DNA of 64,000 nucleotides from Acanthosepion lycidas (GCA_963932145.1 OZ010573.1:88774663-88838662), one strand, 5' to 3'. Numbered from the stretch's first letter, positions 43,771-57,689 are shown. Program-made: numbers and translations. Notes: generated by a model from the sequence alone, not told the origin.

Positions 43771-45170
43771 ATAACTTTATTCTGTGTTCAACTAAAAAGA
43801 AGCCCTATGTACCACTCATAATAAAGCGTTACTTCAAGAGATATTATAAGTGTGTTCATAGAGGGAGAATGGGTTTCCTATTATGAGGATATATATGATA
43901 CTAGCAGCATGGCCCGGCGTTGCCCGTGCCTGATTAAAAAATCGTACGACTCATACAACAATCGCTATCACTTGACTGAATATATTTTTGCCCTTCCTTG
44001 CCTTTAAAGGAGTGCCCTTTGCCGTGCTTATGTTGCTACATGCCTTACTTCTTGCCTATCTCACACTGCGAATTTTTTCTAAGCTCCATACTAAACATTA
44101 TATCTGTTACGAAAAAAGAACTAAACAAAATGAACACAAAACGATCAGCTTTAAAAAAAATCCCTCGTAACTGGAAAAACCGAATGAAAAAAGAATATTA
44201 ACAACAAATACTTTTTCACATCCAGAACAGTTCTGCGGAATCAGAATCAACGTTGAGTTTAAGCAAGCGAATGAGCCAATTGGAGTTAAGTGCCATGCAG
44301 ATTTAAATTTTTCCCACTTGTGACGAATGCGGCTATCGATTTTTTTTTTTTTGCATGCTAACATGCTAGTTAACATTCGTATCAGTCAGCTGTTGGCTCT
44401 CACGCATATTCATGGCAGCCAGCAAAAGGCTTTCATTCTGGCCAGTACAAAATGGCCGCAAACTACATGAAACTGGCGTTGAAGCATGAAAAAATCGATT
44501 ATTTTCACTATCGATGGGAGTTGGGAAATGCAAAGTCGGTTTGGCCTTTTCCACTAACTTGGAGCATGTGCATGTAAATCTTGGTGCAAATCCGTCGAAA
44601 ATTGCGTCCGTGCATTCGTTACACACACACACACACACACACATCCTACCTTGTATAGATAGAGATATAACGGTTGTCCGTCGACTTTTCATTGCGTCTA
44701 TCAGTGAAGCATCTGCTTGGGAGTCCGTCCCATACTGCAACAGTTATGGGGAATGAGTAGAAATATCTCTTTACTAATAGAATATGAAGGCAATGAGCAT
44801 GAGTTGACTCAGTGCACGTGGTATGGCAGAGAAGGGCAGCACTGCTGGAACAAATGAATGGAATTAATCTGAACAACTGCCATGAGAATAGCGGTAAAGC
44901 AACTATATACTACAAATGTTGCTCCAGTAGGGAACAACGGATGAAGGATGGAAAACAATTCATCACCCTCAAGGCAGCGATAACTCTTTTGAGGCTAGAA
45001 AGTGAGGATTTGGCAGCTTAAAACAAGATTTTGGTAGCAGTATTCCTTTTTTAATCTGAACTGCTTGACAGGAAAAGTTAAATAATTTCAAATAGAGAGA
45101 GTATATCCATAATCCTACATATAAAGTGACTCTAAAATGAACAATTACTATCCTCATAAACAAAAGTAAA
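43770..45170. other. Mostly unassigned; includes GGCCCGGCGTTGCCCG repeat head and (AC)n
   Basis: 43905-43935 has ACTAGCAGCATGGCCCGGCG.., the head of a dispersed repeat also at 59813. (AC)n at 44620-44642. Overlapping long frames at 44366-44876 on both strands show no family. Confidence 0.45.
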
Positions 45171-45660
45171 ACATTAAAATCCCCCTGATCCTATAATAAA
45201 CGAAACTTCGAAACTAACATTAACAAGAAATATTACCTAATTCTAACACTAAACATACAACTAGTCTAATATACAGAAAATCTTAACAGTAAACATATAA
45301 GTAAAAATAAACCTATTATTATTTATAATCCTAAGCATAAACATTAACACTAAATCTCACCCTAATAATTAGCCTTAACACTAATCCTAACATCAACTGT
45401 AGTCTCAACAAGAATTAACTCTAAATAAATATAAGTTAATGATAATTAAATATCAGTTAATCCTAAATATAACAGCTGCCGTAATACTACCCTAACCGTA
45501 ACCCGAATTTTAAACATATCTAATCATAATTTCGAAAACAATCCCTAAACTAAACATTTACTAATACACTAATATCTAACCATGAACCCAACACAAAATT
45601 AAAAATCTAACTCTAACTACATTCTTAATCAAACTTACCCTGATAAATTAGAAATATAGC
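45170..45660. repeat. Degenerate CCTAA-type repeat, block 2
   Basis: About 490 bp of loosely repeating TCCTAACAT, ACACTAATC, ACCCTAACCGTAACCC units; C is largely confined to one strand. Not a clean telomere array. Confidence 0.5.
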
Positions 45661-46039
45661 GTTCCTAAGGACAGCGCATTTCTGATTTGAATATCGACAG
45701 AAGAATGAAGCAAAACTCTACTGATAAAATTAACATCCCTGATCATAACTACAAATGAGTGAAATACATTAACAAAGGCATTGGAATTTGAACAGTTTTC
45801 CCATTAATTCCGTTCCTATGTGGTACGACTTTTACACAAACCGAAAATATATAATAAAACATTTAAAAAATATTGAGCAGTTTTTTTTATTTTTTTATTT
45901 TTCCGCATTATATAATATTAGCTAGTACCAGAAACAATGGCAACACTCGCAAAACTAAGAACAATCTGGAAAAGACAAGAACATTTGCCTTAAATCAAAG
46001 ATCAGCTTGTTGCGTGCATTGGTTTTCTTAATCTTTTTG

Positions 46040-46470
46040 ATACGCTTGCAAATCTTGGACATTAACTGCCAAATTACAGCGAAGGATCCAAGCATTAGAA
46101 TTGAGATGCTACAGAAACACCGTAGTCATATTCTACGAAGAACACATCAAAAATGACCGCGCGAGCCACAATCCGATAAGAAGAAGGCCCATTGCAAAAA
46201 AAACAAAATCATATCCACCGTCAAGAAGAGGAAGTTGAAATAGTATGGACACGCTATAATAATTATTCGACTGTCATTCTACAAGTTTAGGTAAAAAAAA
46301 AACAGTAAATGCAGGCAGAGGAAAAAAGGACTGACAAAATCACTGAGTGAAGAGTCGTTCACAAAGACACATTGGCACGCAAACGAAACATGTAAACGTG
46401 GATAGTGTGGTGCTCATCTACGCAGTGATTCTACGACCATACTCGGTTGGGGATCTGATGATGACGACAG
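46040..46470 (+). mobile_element. RTE-type LINE 3' end
   Basis: Across frameshifts: RRIQALELRCYRNTVVIFYEE, then RRPIAKK, a KRKKLK.YGHAI-like block, and a final LGWGSDDDDR. This is the characteristic C-terminus of a widespread RTE-type LINE, ending in the acidic run. It has many indels. Confidence 0.65.
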
Positions 46471-46612
46471 ATTTCCAAATATATCCATTTGTTAGAATTG
46501 CTAGCTAATAAGTAAGTTAATTTGAATGTAAGGCTCAAAATACCATGAAATCATCTCCCTTGCAGACAGATTATAATTCGGAACCACTTCTGTTGGACGG
46601 AATGCGAACGTT

Positions 46613-46637
46613 ATATATATATATATATATATATATA
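46613..46637. repeat. Short (TA)n array
   Basis: TA repeats, about 12 units. Confidence 0.9.
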
Positions 46638-46914
46638 ATCTCTTTGTTGCCATGCAGTGTAAAGCTCAGCGGATGAAATGGAGGTTTCCTCTAAAATGGT
46701 GGACGCATGTCCAAAGTCTGCCAGGAATGTTTGTTTGATTTTGTTTGTGGATTCAACTAAATATATTTTGAACGCAAGTGTATGCATTCAATTATAGAGA
46801 AACTGTATTGTTGGTCATTTTACTATTTGTTTGTCTATTATTATATAAAAATATATTGCTGATATTTTTTACTATAAGCATGTATTTTTAATACTTTCAT
46901 AATGGTTTTGTTTG

Positions 46915-47080
46915 GAGAGGTTCAATATTTGCCCATAGCTTGGACATTAACAGGTGCTCCCACCCCGGGTCAGGGTGGACCTGGGAACAACAACAATTAA
47001 AAGGTGGTTCCACGTTCCTTAATTCCTCCAGTCTCCTGTTCAAAGGCCTTGATGACGGATCTGGTCTCTCGTTAAACCCA
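46915..47080 (-). repeat. CAGCAAGGCC module, inverted copy
   Basis: On the minus strand it shows the CAGGCCTTTG / GTTGTTCCCAGGTCCACC / CCCGGGGTGGGAGCACCTG / CCAAGCTATGGGCAAATA order, matching 16690-16820 and 38870-39005. On the plus strand upstream (46845-46870) it retains ATATATTGCTGAT remnants of the ATACATTTTT repeats. Confidence 0.6.
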
Positions 47081-48412
47081 GGACTGCCCTGCCGAGGAGC
47101 ATTTATTGCTCATTAAGCCTATTGCCTGCGCAAGTTTATAGGCGTAATTCTCAGTTTCAAAAAATACACAAACATGAGTACACTTTAAAATAATATTTAC
47201 AGTAATTATCGATAGTTATATGAATTAAAAATTGTGTGGAAAATGGAATCTGACCTAATATATTGCGGTCTTGTTTTCACTGGAAAAGTCAGGGATCAAT
47301 TTGTTTCATTTCCTCACCTACTTGCGCTATGTCCTAAATATATGACTCTTGAAATGTACTCGCAAAGCATTTTAAGTATTTTAAAATCCAAACGGGATGT
47401 CACTTATATCACCATATTTCCCAAGAAAGTATGGCATTTCACAGATAATCAAGAATCCGGAGTAAGCAATGATTTCTTGTGTTCCGAAGGGCCATAGCAT
47501 TTTTTAAAGATATAACAATAAGCTAATACATTTATTCCATTAAATGACATAGCAGATTTTCGAATAAGATATTTTGTTTCTTGGAAAAATGGGCGACATT
47601 TCGCGTTCTCTATCTCCCTTCGGAAGAATAGGGAATGGATGTAAAGCGTCACATCCTGTCAGGAAATCGTTTTGCCTATATTACAAGATAGCAAAAATAT
47701 GGGCCCCGACTATTAAATTCGCTTACCATTATAACGGGAGCGAGAAGAGAAGAAAGATTTCATCATCCATTTGTATTTTCACCGTTATGAGCATTATTAC
47801 ATAGTTCACGGATGCAATGGGATGATTGAAAGGAAAAGGAATGAGAAAGATACTTTGTTCTGAGAGAGACTTTTATATTCTTAAGATATACACATAACTA
47901 TATATACATATATACGTTTGTTTCACGCGTACTGAATAGAAAATAAGTTAAAAGGTACACTGCAATGAAGAGAAACAAAAAAGGAAGTGCTTTATATATA
48001 ATATGGAGATACTCTTGTGTCTGGAGAAGCTATGTTTAGGACTCCAGATTCATACGGACCTGATTCATCTATATTTTCATGCGAGGACATATTCCCCGAA
48101 CGGGAAAAAGCGAGTCTTGAGTTGTCCTAAATTGAAGAATGCAAGCAGTAGATTTAATTTCCTATCTGGAAAAGATATATTCACAAACGAAAACAGCACC
48201 ATGGACTTGTAAGCAGCTGTGGAGGCAGATTTAGTGTCTACCCGAGTCATTGAGTGGGTGACTAAATGAAGCAACCTCGAGGTTCTGCTACTATAAACCG
48301 ACTGACATTGACTGTCGTTTTCGTCACTGCATGGAGTGACGTCACTAAGGGAGATAATCGCCTTCTGTATACATACACCTTCATTAAACAGTACAATCAC
48401 AACGCTTTGTCG

Positions 48413-48415
<3 letters not shown>
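47080..48415. other. Unassigned DNA
   Basis: Frames at 47234-47497, 47574-47804 and 48003-48212 show no recognisable domain or splice context. Confidence 0.45.
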
Positions 48416-48905
<490 letters not shown>

Positions 48906-48915
48906 TTAAGAAGCA

Positions 48916-48946
<31 letters not shown>

Positions 48947-48969
48947 TATATATATATATACACACACAC

Positions 48970-49048
<79 letters not shown>

Positions 49049-49082
49049 TATATAGAGATATAGATATGGATATAGATATGTG
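48916..49082. repeat. Compound (TA)n(CA)n(GA)n array
   Basis: Alternating TA and CA runs, then (GA)n (49011-49043) and ATAGATATGGATAT-type units. Confidence 0.9.
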
Positions 49083-50125
49083 TGTGTGACTGATTAAGAT
49101 TAAGTGTTGCTTGTGATCACACAAAAAACGACTAGTTTTTATACAGATTACTTGTTACCATTAGTTTATATATGATCTAACGCTCTGTTATCGGTCCGTA
49201 AGTGATTCTTAATACCAGCTTTACATTTATAACTTGTCTTACCCACGTGTCAAACGTAAAATTTTACCAATGTTACCTATTGTCTTACTTATGTCCATGT
49301 GGTCCATTGTGTAACATTTGGATTCCGCAACAGTTTTTCATACCTTGTCACAAAACTGGCACATGTAACTTGCAGTTCTTTCTGGTATGGTTGCATTCAC
49401 AGGAGTTTGCACCTGACCTCTTTCGTATTATCTCAAATGACTGCCTAAACGTGCGACTACAACTGATTGCGACCGACAGATTTTAAATCGATATTGTCGT
49501 AAGCCGGCCTGTAATTAATTTTGCAGTCATTTTTATCTTTCTTTACGCATAGTGTATTTTCTGTATAAATTTGCAGTTTATTTACGTTTGATACCATTTG
49601 TACATCTCTCTACACATTGTATTAAATCACTTTCCAGTTTTAATCACTATCATCTTTGACTAAATATCAAATAGGTTTTTATTTCATTCTTGGCAATTTT
49701 TGTAATAGACAATGACAATTTCCTCTTGGCTCATAATCTTGGGAATTTCTTAAGAAAAATTGCAAAGATATAAACGGAATCGGGGGAAAGTGTCTTGTAC
49801 CGAGGTTGTTCTAACACTGAGCTTGAAGTGGGCGAGGGAATGCTAGCGCTGCACACTATATTGGGAAGCTCTTACACTGTTCGATGCCAAGCGCTCGTGT
49901 TCAGAAGGATACACAGTTTGCGGTCTGCGATTGTAATATTAATGTCGAAAAGTCGTACGATGCATAGGTAATAAGACGACAATGACACACACATGCACGC
50001 ACACACACACAAGAGAGGACAGTCATTTTTTTAAATTAAATGCAAAAAATGATGAATTTATAATCTGTTTGTTCTTTCTCTTTATTTAGATATTTCGCTT
50101 CCCTGTGTATATTTATTTTTTAAAA
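49083..50125. other. Unassigned AT-rich DNA
   Basis: The frame 49202-49486 shows no recognised family. A (CA)n patch is at 49986-50010. Confidence 0.45.
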
Positions 50126-50129
50126 GAAT

Positions 50130-52090
50130 ATGGAAAAAATTTCTGAATCTCTCTAAAGAACATTCCAACATTCCCAACACAAACAGACGGGATTATTCAG
50201 TTAAACTGGTTCACAAACCTGAGTATTTAATTAGGAGAATGAGATGAAAAGCTCATTTCTTTCTACATAATTATAACTTTCCCAAAGAACCTGAAATATA
50301 TGGATTTAAAAGCTGCACCATTTATTGAAAGGTTGATTGGATTTGAGAATGATTTACTAGATATAGTTGGCACTCCTTTCAAGATAAAAATACCACTTCC
50401 CTGAACACGTTGGCCATGTTGTAATGTTTGTAAAGTCGGATAAAACTGCAAATTTCTATAAAATAACTGCAAAGGATTATAATACACTAATGAGAAAAAA
50501 ATTAAGAAAAACTATATAAAATCAAATAACTTATTTTGGTAGACACTATTAATGCAATAATAAAACTGATAAACTAAAATTGAAGACAGAGTAAACTCTG
50601 TACAAAGGAAACTTACATAACTATCAAGGACATTAAACCTGACTTTGAAACAAATCATACCACTAGGATCATAAACCTTACTAGGCTTGAGATTGGTAAA
50701 ATAAGTAAAATCATCCTCGAAAGAGTAAACAAACAAATTGAGTTTCACATTGGACTAACACAATGTATCAACAACACCAATGTCGCTAATTGTTCTTTAA
50801 TCCAATTTGCCAGTGTGTATTCTGATCTATCAAAGGATGAATGCAATATTATTATGAACGAAAATAACATGTCCTTATCCATAACAAGGAATAGTGGATG
50901 AAAAATAATTTGGAGGACTGTTTTGACATTACAGTAGGATCGTTGGATTCTGCGACGTCTTCCGATCTTGTTGGATTGTTCATTTTATACAATCTGCCCA
51001 CAATGACATCAGTACAGAAGATATAGGATTATATAGGGATGATGGCCTTATGGCTGTGAGGAATTCTACTAATTTCAAAACTGACAAAATTAGAAAATTA
51101 ATACACAGAGAATTTAAAAGCCTTAATCTAAAAGTTAAAATCAATACAAATTTAAAAAAAGTGAACTTCTCGATGTAACACTATAGTCAAAAATATATAC
51201 CAACCATACAGGAAAACAAATACTAATCCATTATATATCCACCCAAACTCTAATCAATCCCTATCTATAATAAAACATACCCTTATCCATAGAATATATA
51301 ATTAGTATTAAATCTGAAAGTAAGATATATTTAATAAACATCACAATTTTTATAATAATGCTTTAAAAATAGTGGCTATAAATGCCCCGATATTAAATAC
51401 ACAAAACATAATAATGATAGTCTGAAAAAAATAGAAATAGAAAACTCATTTGGTATCCACCCCCACTAAACAAAATGGTTAGCACTAAGTTAGGGCAAAA
51501 GTCTCCCTTTAAATGAGAATCATTAATAATCATCTAAACAAGATTTTCAATAAAAATACGCGTATGTTATAATTGTACGGATAATCTAGAAAAAAATTAT
51601 TAAGAAAACATAATGATGAAATTTAAAATAAAAACTCAAACCTAAGGAACAATAGTGACTCCAAAACAGAAATCAATAATATTGATAATAAATTATGTAA
51701 TTGTAGAAATCTTATAAATTGTCCATTGAATAATAGATGTGTAACAGAATGTATAGTTTACCACTGCACTATTGTATTTACTGAAAACCCAGCTGTTAAG
51801 AAAGGTGGTATCAGCATATCTCTTCCTTTAACAGAAATGCGTACCGAAATCGAACATCCCTATTTAAAAGATTTTTGGCATTTAAAAGAAATCAATAAAA
51901 CCCCTACCGTAAAATGCAAAATAATAAAAACGACAATTTGTAAGTACTTAAATGACCCGTGTCCTCTGGGACTACGTAAAAAGCTGCATATTATTAAGTT
52001 TCCTCAAAATATTGATCTCCGAAATCAGCGTAATGAATTAACAGTAATTTGTAGGTATTATATAATGTTTACTGCAAAACATAGTTAATA
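50130..52090 (+). pseudogene. Neptune-like PLE, nearly full coding span but heavily frameshifted
   Basis: Plus-strand pieces in order: SVKLVHKPEYLIRRMR (50200), FENDLLDIV (about 50340), VKSDKTANFYKITAKDYNTL (50430), ETYITIKDIKPDFE and EIGKISKIILERVNKQI (50610-50740), CFDITVGSLDSATSSDLVGL (50920), GLYRDDGLMAV (51030, motif C), an NFLDVTL-like motif E, KYQPYRKTNTNPLYIH, NKHHNFYNNALK, FGIHPPLNKMV (frameshifted), and NNRCVTECIVYHCTI with a LRNQRNELTVICRY end (51726-52088). Together they cover N-terminal region, RT and most of a GIY-YIG domain. Stops and shifts are numerous. It is the same lineage as 34371-35464 but much more decayed. Confidence 0.75.
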
Positions 52091-52684
52091 GATTTTATAA
52101 AAAATCAATGCATTATAATTGCACATCCATTATTTTATTAATATATAATGGACCATATAATATTTATTTCTTTCATTTTTCGACTTCAATATAGACATAT
52201 TTTATTGCCATTTTAATATAATAAGTACTGAATTTTGTGTTCAATATATATATATTACATTTTATAGTGTAAATCACTTTACACTATTTACATTATTCGT
52301 ATTATTGTCCTCATTTTGTCGCCATATTTATTACAACGTTTCGGCCGTTCTTCAGCTGGTTGAAATGTCAAACTGCACCGTTGGATCCTTTATTTGTTTC
52401 ACTGGGGTAGACTAATGTTTTAATAGATGTCAGTTATCAGTTATCTCCTGTTAATTCTCCTTTCAATGTTCTCCACTGCCTTAAACGTGTATTGAACCGT
52501 ATTGAACTCACACTCTTTGGGTCATGCCACTGTGCCATGTTTCCTTGAGGGCATCTGGGTATGAATTTCTGGGTATTATAAACCGTTTTTTTACCAGTGC
52601 TTATATTGCAATTTTTGCTGTTAACATTGCATGTTTTTACCAGAGCTCATATAGGACGATTTTTAGTTGCTTAGGCTCTGTGTG

Positions 52685-53345
52685 TCACCCTCTGAGTCGC
52701 TTCTTTGTAGATATAATTGACACATTCATCGGAAAGTCTCCTTCATATATCCGGAGCTCCGCCCACTTCGTGTAAATAATCCAAGATACTCCCATCCTAT
52801 CCAACCAGATGGTGAGCTTGGACGTGGTGAGTTTGTCTACCAAGGTACCCACAGAGGAGGCACTCTCAGTAGCCAGAGACAGATTGGCCTCTGACTCATA
52901 CCTAGAAGAACGGACCAGTATTCCAATAGATAATCTGATGGAGATGTTGACTTTCTGTACACAAACAACACACTTCGGAATGGGATCACACATATATCGA
53001 CAGGATGAGGGCTTAGCAATGGGCTCGCCATTATCACCAGCAATGGTGAATATATACATGGAATACTTTGAGGAAATGGCATTAGAATCTATATCTCTAA
53101 AGCCAACTCTATGGTTAAGGTACGTAGATGACACCTTCATACACTGGCCACACAAGGAAGATGTTCAGGTTCTACTGGACCATGTGAACTCAATAAGAAC
53201 TTCAATACAGTTCACAATGGAGAAAGAGAGTAACACTACACTCCAAATCCTGGAAGAGAGTATTGGTTCAAGACATCGGTATTCCGTAAACCGACATTCA
53301 CTGGAGAGTATCTCAATTTCAACTCCCACCATCCATACAGCGTAA
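52685..53345 (+). pseudogene. Penelope-type RT of PLE-A2 (truncated)
   Basis: Starts at PLSRFFVDIIDTFIGKSPSY, with a TAA after SSAHFV (52773), then LDVVSLSTKVPTEEA (motif A, catalytic Asp kept), MGSPLSPAMVNIYME (B) and YVDDTFI (C). A frameshift follows TTLQI near 53250. Upstream fingers are missing. Very similar to PLE-A1 at 11603-12400, so the two are recent relatives. Confidence 0.9.
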
Positions 53346-53650
53346 AGAAAGGGATCGTCCGCTGCTTACAAAACCGAGCAAAAGTCATAGGAAGCGACCC
53401 AGAGACGTTAGATAAAGAATCGGTTAGTAAAAGTAGTACCCTAGAACGTAGCAACTAACCTGGGTACATGGCAGCCGCCCTCCCCCCCAAAAAAACCTGG
53501 GATAGGCAGGTACAAGAGAAGGACAACAACAGGGGTTATCAGTGAAAATACAAAGGATCTGCGGTCCATATAACATCAGGATAACCTTCAAAAGCTGGAC
53601 GACACTTAGCAGATAACTCGCCTAAGTAAGACCCCCCCCAGAGAAGAGAA

Positions 53651-53815
53651 CATGACTAAAGACTGTCTGTACGCTATCCCGTGCAGCTGCGGAAAGAAAT
53701 ATAAAGGGGAGACAGGCCGCCCCCTCAAGGTAAGGCTTTAAGAACACCAAAAAGCTGTAACAAAAGGGGAAGTGGAAAAATCAGGCGTGGCTGACAAAAT
53801 ATGGAGTAGGATCAG
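53651..53815 (+). pseudogene. GIY-YIG-like remnant of PLE-A2
   Basis: Reads MTKDCLYAIPCSCGKKYKGE, TGRPLKVRL, stop, EHQKAV and SGVADKIW. Same order as PLE-A1. The residue before ETGR is G here (KGETGR), closer to the canonical YIGETGR, but the frame is broken. Confidence 0.75.
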
Positions 53816-54312
53816 GTTGAGAACATAGACGGAGAATACTATTGGAAAATTTGTAAACTTAAGGAATCAGCACATATGCTAGGCCACAAAAATCTCCTGA
53901 GCTGACCAAGCATAGAAATGAATACAATATGGGAGCCAGTAATAAGGAGTGCAAGAGAAAAGCGATAATAACAACAAAAATTGCAATATGAACTTTGGTA
54001 AAGACATGGAGTAATAACAGCAAAAATTGCAATATGAGCACTGGTAAAAAAAAGATGCTGAAAACATTTGGTTTATAATACCCCAAAATCCAAATACAAA
54101 GGACACACGGCACAGTGGACAAAGGCGTTGGTTATATCCAGTGATAGAACCCAAAGAGTGTGAATTTAATACCCGGTTAAAGCAATGGAGAACTTGGAGA
54201 GGGGAACTAACAGGAGATAATTGATAACTGACATCCATTAAAACATGGCACGTGGAACTAGAACAGTGTACCCCAGTTAGCAAAATAAAGGGTTCATTTC
54301 GGCATTCCAACA

Positions 54313-54355
54313 ACCTGAAGAATGCCGGAGCGTACAACGGCCGAAACGTTGTAAT
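54313..54355 (+). ncRNA. Hammerhead-like core at right end of PLE-A2
   Basis: CTGAAGA, ATGCC..GGCC stem region, GAAACGTTGTA. If stem III is AC/GU with loop GUU, the cleavage base is A, which is allowed. Stem I is not apparent. Better placed than the 13307 copy but still doubtful. Confidence 0.4.
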
Positions 54356-54910
54356 AAATATGGCGACAAAGATGAGGACAATAGAGCGAATAATGTAAAT
54401 ATTGTACATAATACTTCATCTCAGATAATAAATGATTTAATCACACTAGAAGCACCTTTAAGATAGTTCTCAGGTATATAAATTTAAAAAAAAATTCTTT
54501 AAAATTAACCTTTTGTTAATATATATCTCTGGCTCTATTTCTCATTGTATCTTAAATTTATATTCGCAACCAGTTATTGTTGGTGCAGACGTGTCTTAAA
54601 CGTATCAATTCATATAGACATGAATATATAACCCACCTACACCTAACTTCTAACCTAATTTTTCATTTTCTATTTTAGTTCTGATCCGTCTTTTAATTGG
54701 TTAACCACGACATACCCACAAAATTTTAAAATCTTGTTTCCTCCATCCTTTTTAACTCTCAAATAAGCTACCGAATTGTTTTCTGAATTCACAAATAAAT
54801 CATTTTCATCATGAGTTACCCAACATTGCCTGATGATGGAATAATTTTTTGAGTTCCCAAATATAGTAATTTTTGTGTAGCGATGTAAAATATTTTATAA
54901 TAGAAATATT

Positions 54911-55091
<181 letters not shown>

Positions 55092-55092
<1 letters not shown>

Positions 55093-55190
55093 TGAGTTTC
55101 TTTAGGAGTTCATCTTTGTTTTTACTTAATATGAAAATGTCGTCAATATATCTGTCATATTGTGTGAGTTTGTCTAAATCTGTTTACAAT
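55092..55190 (-). pseudogene. RT motif-C scrap (YIDDIFIL) abutting (AT)n
   Basis: Minus strand reads [20 protein letters not shown], then KDELLKKL, ending at the AT array. This is a polymerase palm motif of PLE or LINE type; too short to place further. Confidence 0.5.
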
Positions 55191-55415
55191 AATAAAAAAA
55201 ATAATGCAGTCATCATATTTGTTTATATGTATATTATTTCTTCGAATTTCCTATAAAATTAATCTTATTTCTTCAATCAAAATTATTGTTGATATGAGTT
55301 TGTTTTATTTTTACTTAATTCTCAATAATACAATATGTCGGAGGAAATCATTTTCGCTCGATGAATCAAGTTTTTTATACCGCCTCTTTTATATCTCTGT
55401 GGACATTCTCTTTTA

Positions 55416-55516
55416 TTAGATTGGTGCAAAAATAATGACGCAACAATGTCGTTTTTTGACGTATTTTTTACGTCAAAAAACGACATTATTACGTCATTAT
55501 TTTTGCACCAACCTAA
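55416..55516. mobile_element. Mariner-type MITE (101 bp)
   Basis: TTAGATTGGTGCAAAAATAA and TTTTTGCACCAACCTAA ends, TA on both sides. The interior is a near-perfect palindrome around GACGTATTTTTTACGTC. Confidence 0.9.
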
Positions 55517-55519
55517 TAT

Positions 55520-56850
55520 AATTGAGGACATGAATGTTTACTAGTGGTTCATTTAGATTTTTCAAGTGATACAATCATCAATATTAGAATCTACTAGAAC
55601 ATCCATGAAAAGAGATTCTATGTGTAATGTGTAATTTCTCATATATATTCTTACATTAGTCAAGTTGCTTTATAAGTACTATATAACCCTCTGCTACTTC
55701 CAGCATGGTTCGATTATATTCGACTAAACCGGTTTTCCCTACCATCCGGTGCCAAACACCCAAGAAGATTAAAAGTAACTGTCAATAGATGGATTAATCA
55801 TTGCATGGGATTAAGAGCCGTCTAGCACAGGCTCGGTTATCTAGCAATATCTGAGTTCTTGGTCAGGCGCACGATAGATAGACTTGGATAGTTAGACTTT
55901 TTCGTCTTCGTTAAGGTAGCCAAATAAAAGAAATAAATCTATTATGTAACTGCGGCCATTAAATAACCTCCTTTCACTAAATAGCCTCCTTTCACTAAAA
56001 GACTAGTTTATGTTGACTAATTCTTCTTTTGGGCTACGTAAGAGAGGGCTGGATTGGCCTAGTGAAACATCTTTCTCCAGTTTAAATTGTTCATATCAAT
56101 GCTCGATATAGTATGTCGCATATTGGCTTTGCAATGATATCTTGCAATGGTCATACTCGATAACCAGGCAAAAACCATCATATAATCATAATGCTTATAA
56201 CTCTTTGTGCACATATATCATTCACACTATATTCTATAATATTTTTGCCAAGATAAAGTCATCTTTACTTTCTGCTGTGTACGTGTGTGCAATAAATTAC
56301 AATAATACTTCATACTATAAATATCAAAGTTGCATTATATTAATCATAACGGCTGTTTGCGTTATATATTTTTTTTCTTTTGCTTATTGTTCATTTTCCA
56401 ATCGTTCCTTCTGCTCGTATATCTCAAATATATCACCAAAGGCTAAATGCATAATCCATGACATCTTGCAAAATATGGAAGGAATTGTTCACAATACCGA
56501 GTGAGTGATCGATGGTTACATTTTTGTACAATTTGTCTTGATTGCCTCGCATTTGAATCCTGTCAAAAATTGTTGGGTTTTTTTTGTTTTTTTTTCCAAT
56601 CACGTTCGCTTACTATGCTTCGACTAAAGCAATCTCTGTACATCAGTCTATTATTCTGGTAAACTTGAAACTTTCAGCAGAATCATAATTTTGCGCTTTC
56701 GCGCGCCCGATATGCGCTTCCAATGCCTCAGATAACTAATGAACCAATCCGTTTTTACTGCGCGAAAAGAAGGGATAAAATGATATAGAGAGAGGAAGTC
56801 AGGTTTTAGTAAAAGAAAATAAAGAAAGAAAGCGCTTAAGCTTTTAAAGT
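55520..56850. other. Unassigned AT-rich DNA
   Basis: A possible PLE scrap (LFMDVLVDSN) reads on the minus strand near 55575-55620. A tandem pair CTCCTTTCACTAAATAG is at 55969-55999. The frame 56142-56504 has no family. Confidence 0.35.
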
Positions 56851-56856
56851 AAAATA

Positions 56857-56957
56857 TTAGGTTGGTGCCAAAATAATAACGTAATAATGTCGTTTTTTGA
56901 CGTTAAAAATAAGTCAAAAAACGACATTATTACGTCATTATTTTTGCACCAACCTAA
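56857..56957. mobile_element. Mariner-type MITE (101 bp)
   Basis: TTAGGTTGGTGCCAAAATAA and TTTTTGCACCAACCTAA ends with TA duplications. The interior is a GTCGTTTTTTGACGT palindrome. Confidence 0.9.
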
Positions 56958-57429
56958 TAGAAGCCATTGTCAATTTTGAATATTTTGTTTTTAACTGTTT
57001 AGTTTCGCCGCGTCCATAATTATGTCTTATTTCAAAAGTTATTATTTTGCTTATTCATATTAAATGATACAAAAGTGGAATTTTCCACGGGTATAGTTGC
57101 GAAAATCACAAGAAAATTATTCAGTAATTAAATTTAAAATGAAGTTTCACCAACAAATTGCAAAAATAGGAAAACTATGAAAAATTCAGAGATACCTGTA
57201 TCCTTTACCAATATTTTATTGGCTTTTCGATCACGAGGTTTTAAAACAGAGAAATCTGTAGATTTCCTCGGCTGTTTAGCGTCTCATCTTTCAATACATT
57301 GGTATGTTTTAGGGAACGTGGATTCGTATTTGTGGATCGGGAACCTATCCTCCTTTGAACATAGATTTGGTATTTAACATTCTCCTAATAAAGTGTAGAG
57401 AGACGAATTGTAATTGTATCTTAAAATTT

Positions 57430-57515
57430 TTTCGAGATATTAAATGAAAAGGCTTTTTAAATACTTAAATTAAAAAACCTTTTCATTTAATATCTCGAAA
57501 AAAATTTACGAATCA
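57430..57515. repeat. Short foldback (arms about 30 bp)
   Basis: TTCGAGATATTAAATGAAAA (57430) pairs with TTTTCATTTAATATCTCGAA (57480), with TTTTTAAATACTTAAATTAA as the loop region. Confidence 0.75.
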
Positions 57516-57689
57516 TAGTATCGAGTAATAAAATACTTATTTTTAACTGATGCAATAACTACACCTGCTAGAAATTCTTTCTCCCTTAAAAGTATTTGCG
57601 CCCCTATTTACAGGTCATAATGGATCAAGCCGACACTATTATACTAAGTTTTGTTGTAATAATTCTGAGTTCATGCAATTCATTTTCTT

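Larger units (their letters stand above)
52296..54415 (+). mobile_element. Penelope-like element PLE-A2 with inverted terminal repeats
   Basis: Left end 52296-52560 is the reverse complement of right end 54110-54415. CATTTTGTCGCCATATTTAT and CAACGTTTCGGCCGTT on the left pair with AACGGCCGAAACGTTG and ATAAATATGGCGACAAAGAT on the right; CAGTTATCAGTTATCTCCTG pairs with CAGGAGATAATTGATAACTG. Between them lies a 5'-truncated RT plus GIY-YIG region. The RT begins abruptly near 52680, joined to inverted terminal sequence, a usual outcome of PLE insertion. Confidence 0.85.

Noticed and set aside
44366-44876. Overlapping long frames on both strands (124 and 80 codons)
   Set aside because: No family pattern, overlapping (AC)n, no splice context; chance frames.
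45170-45660. Interstitial telomere array
   Set aside because: Units are too irregular; no run of a clean hexamer is present.
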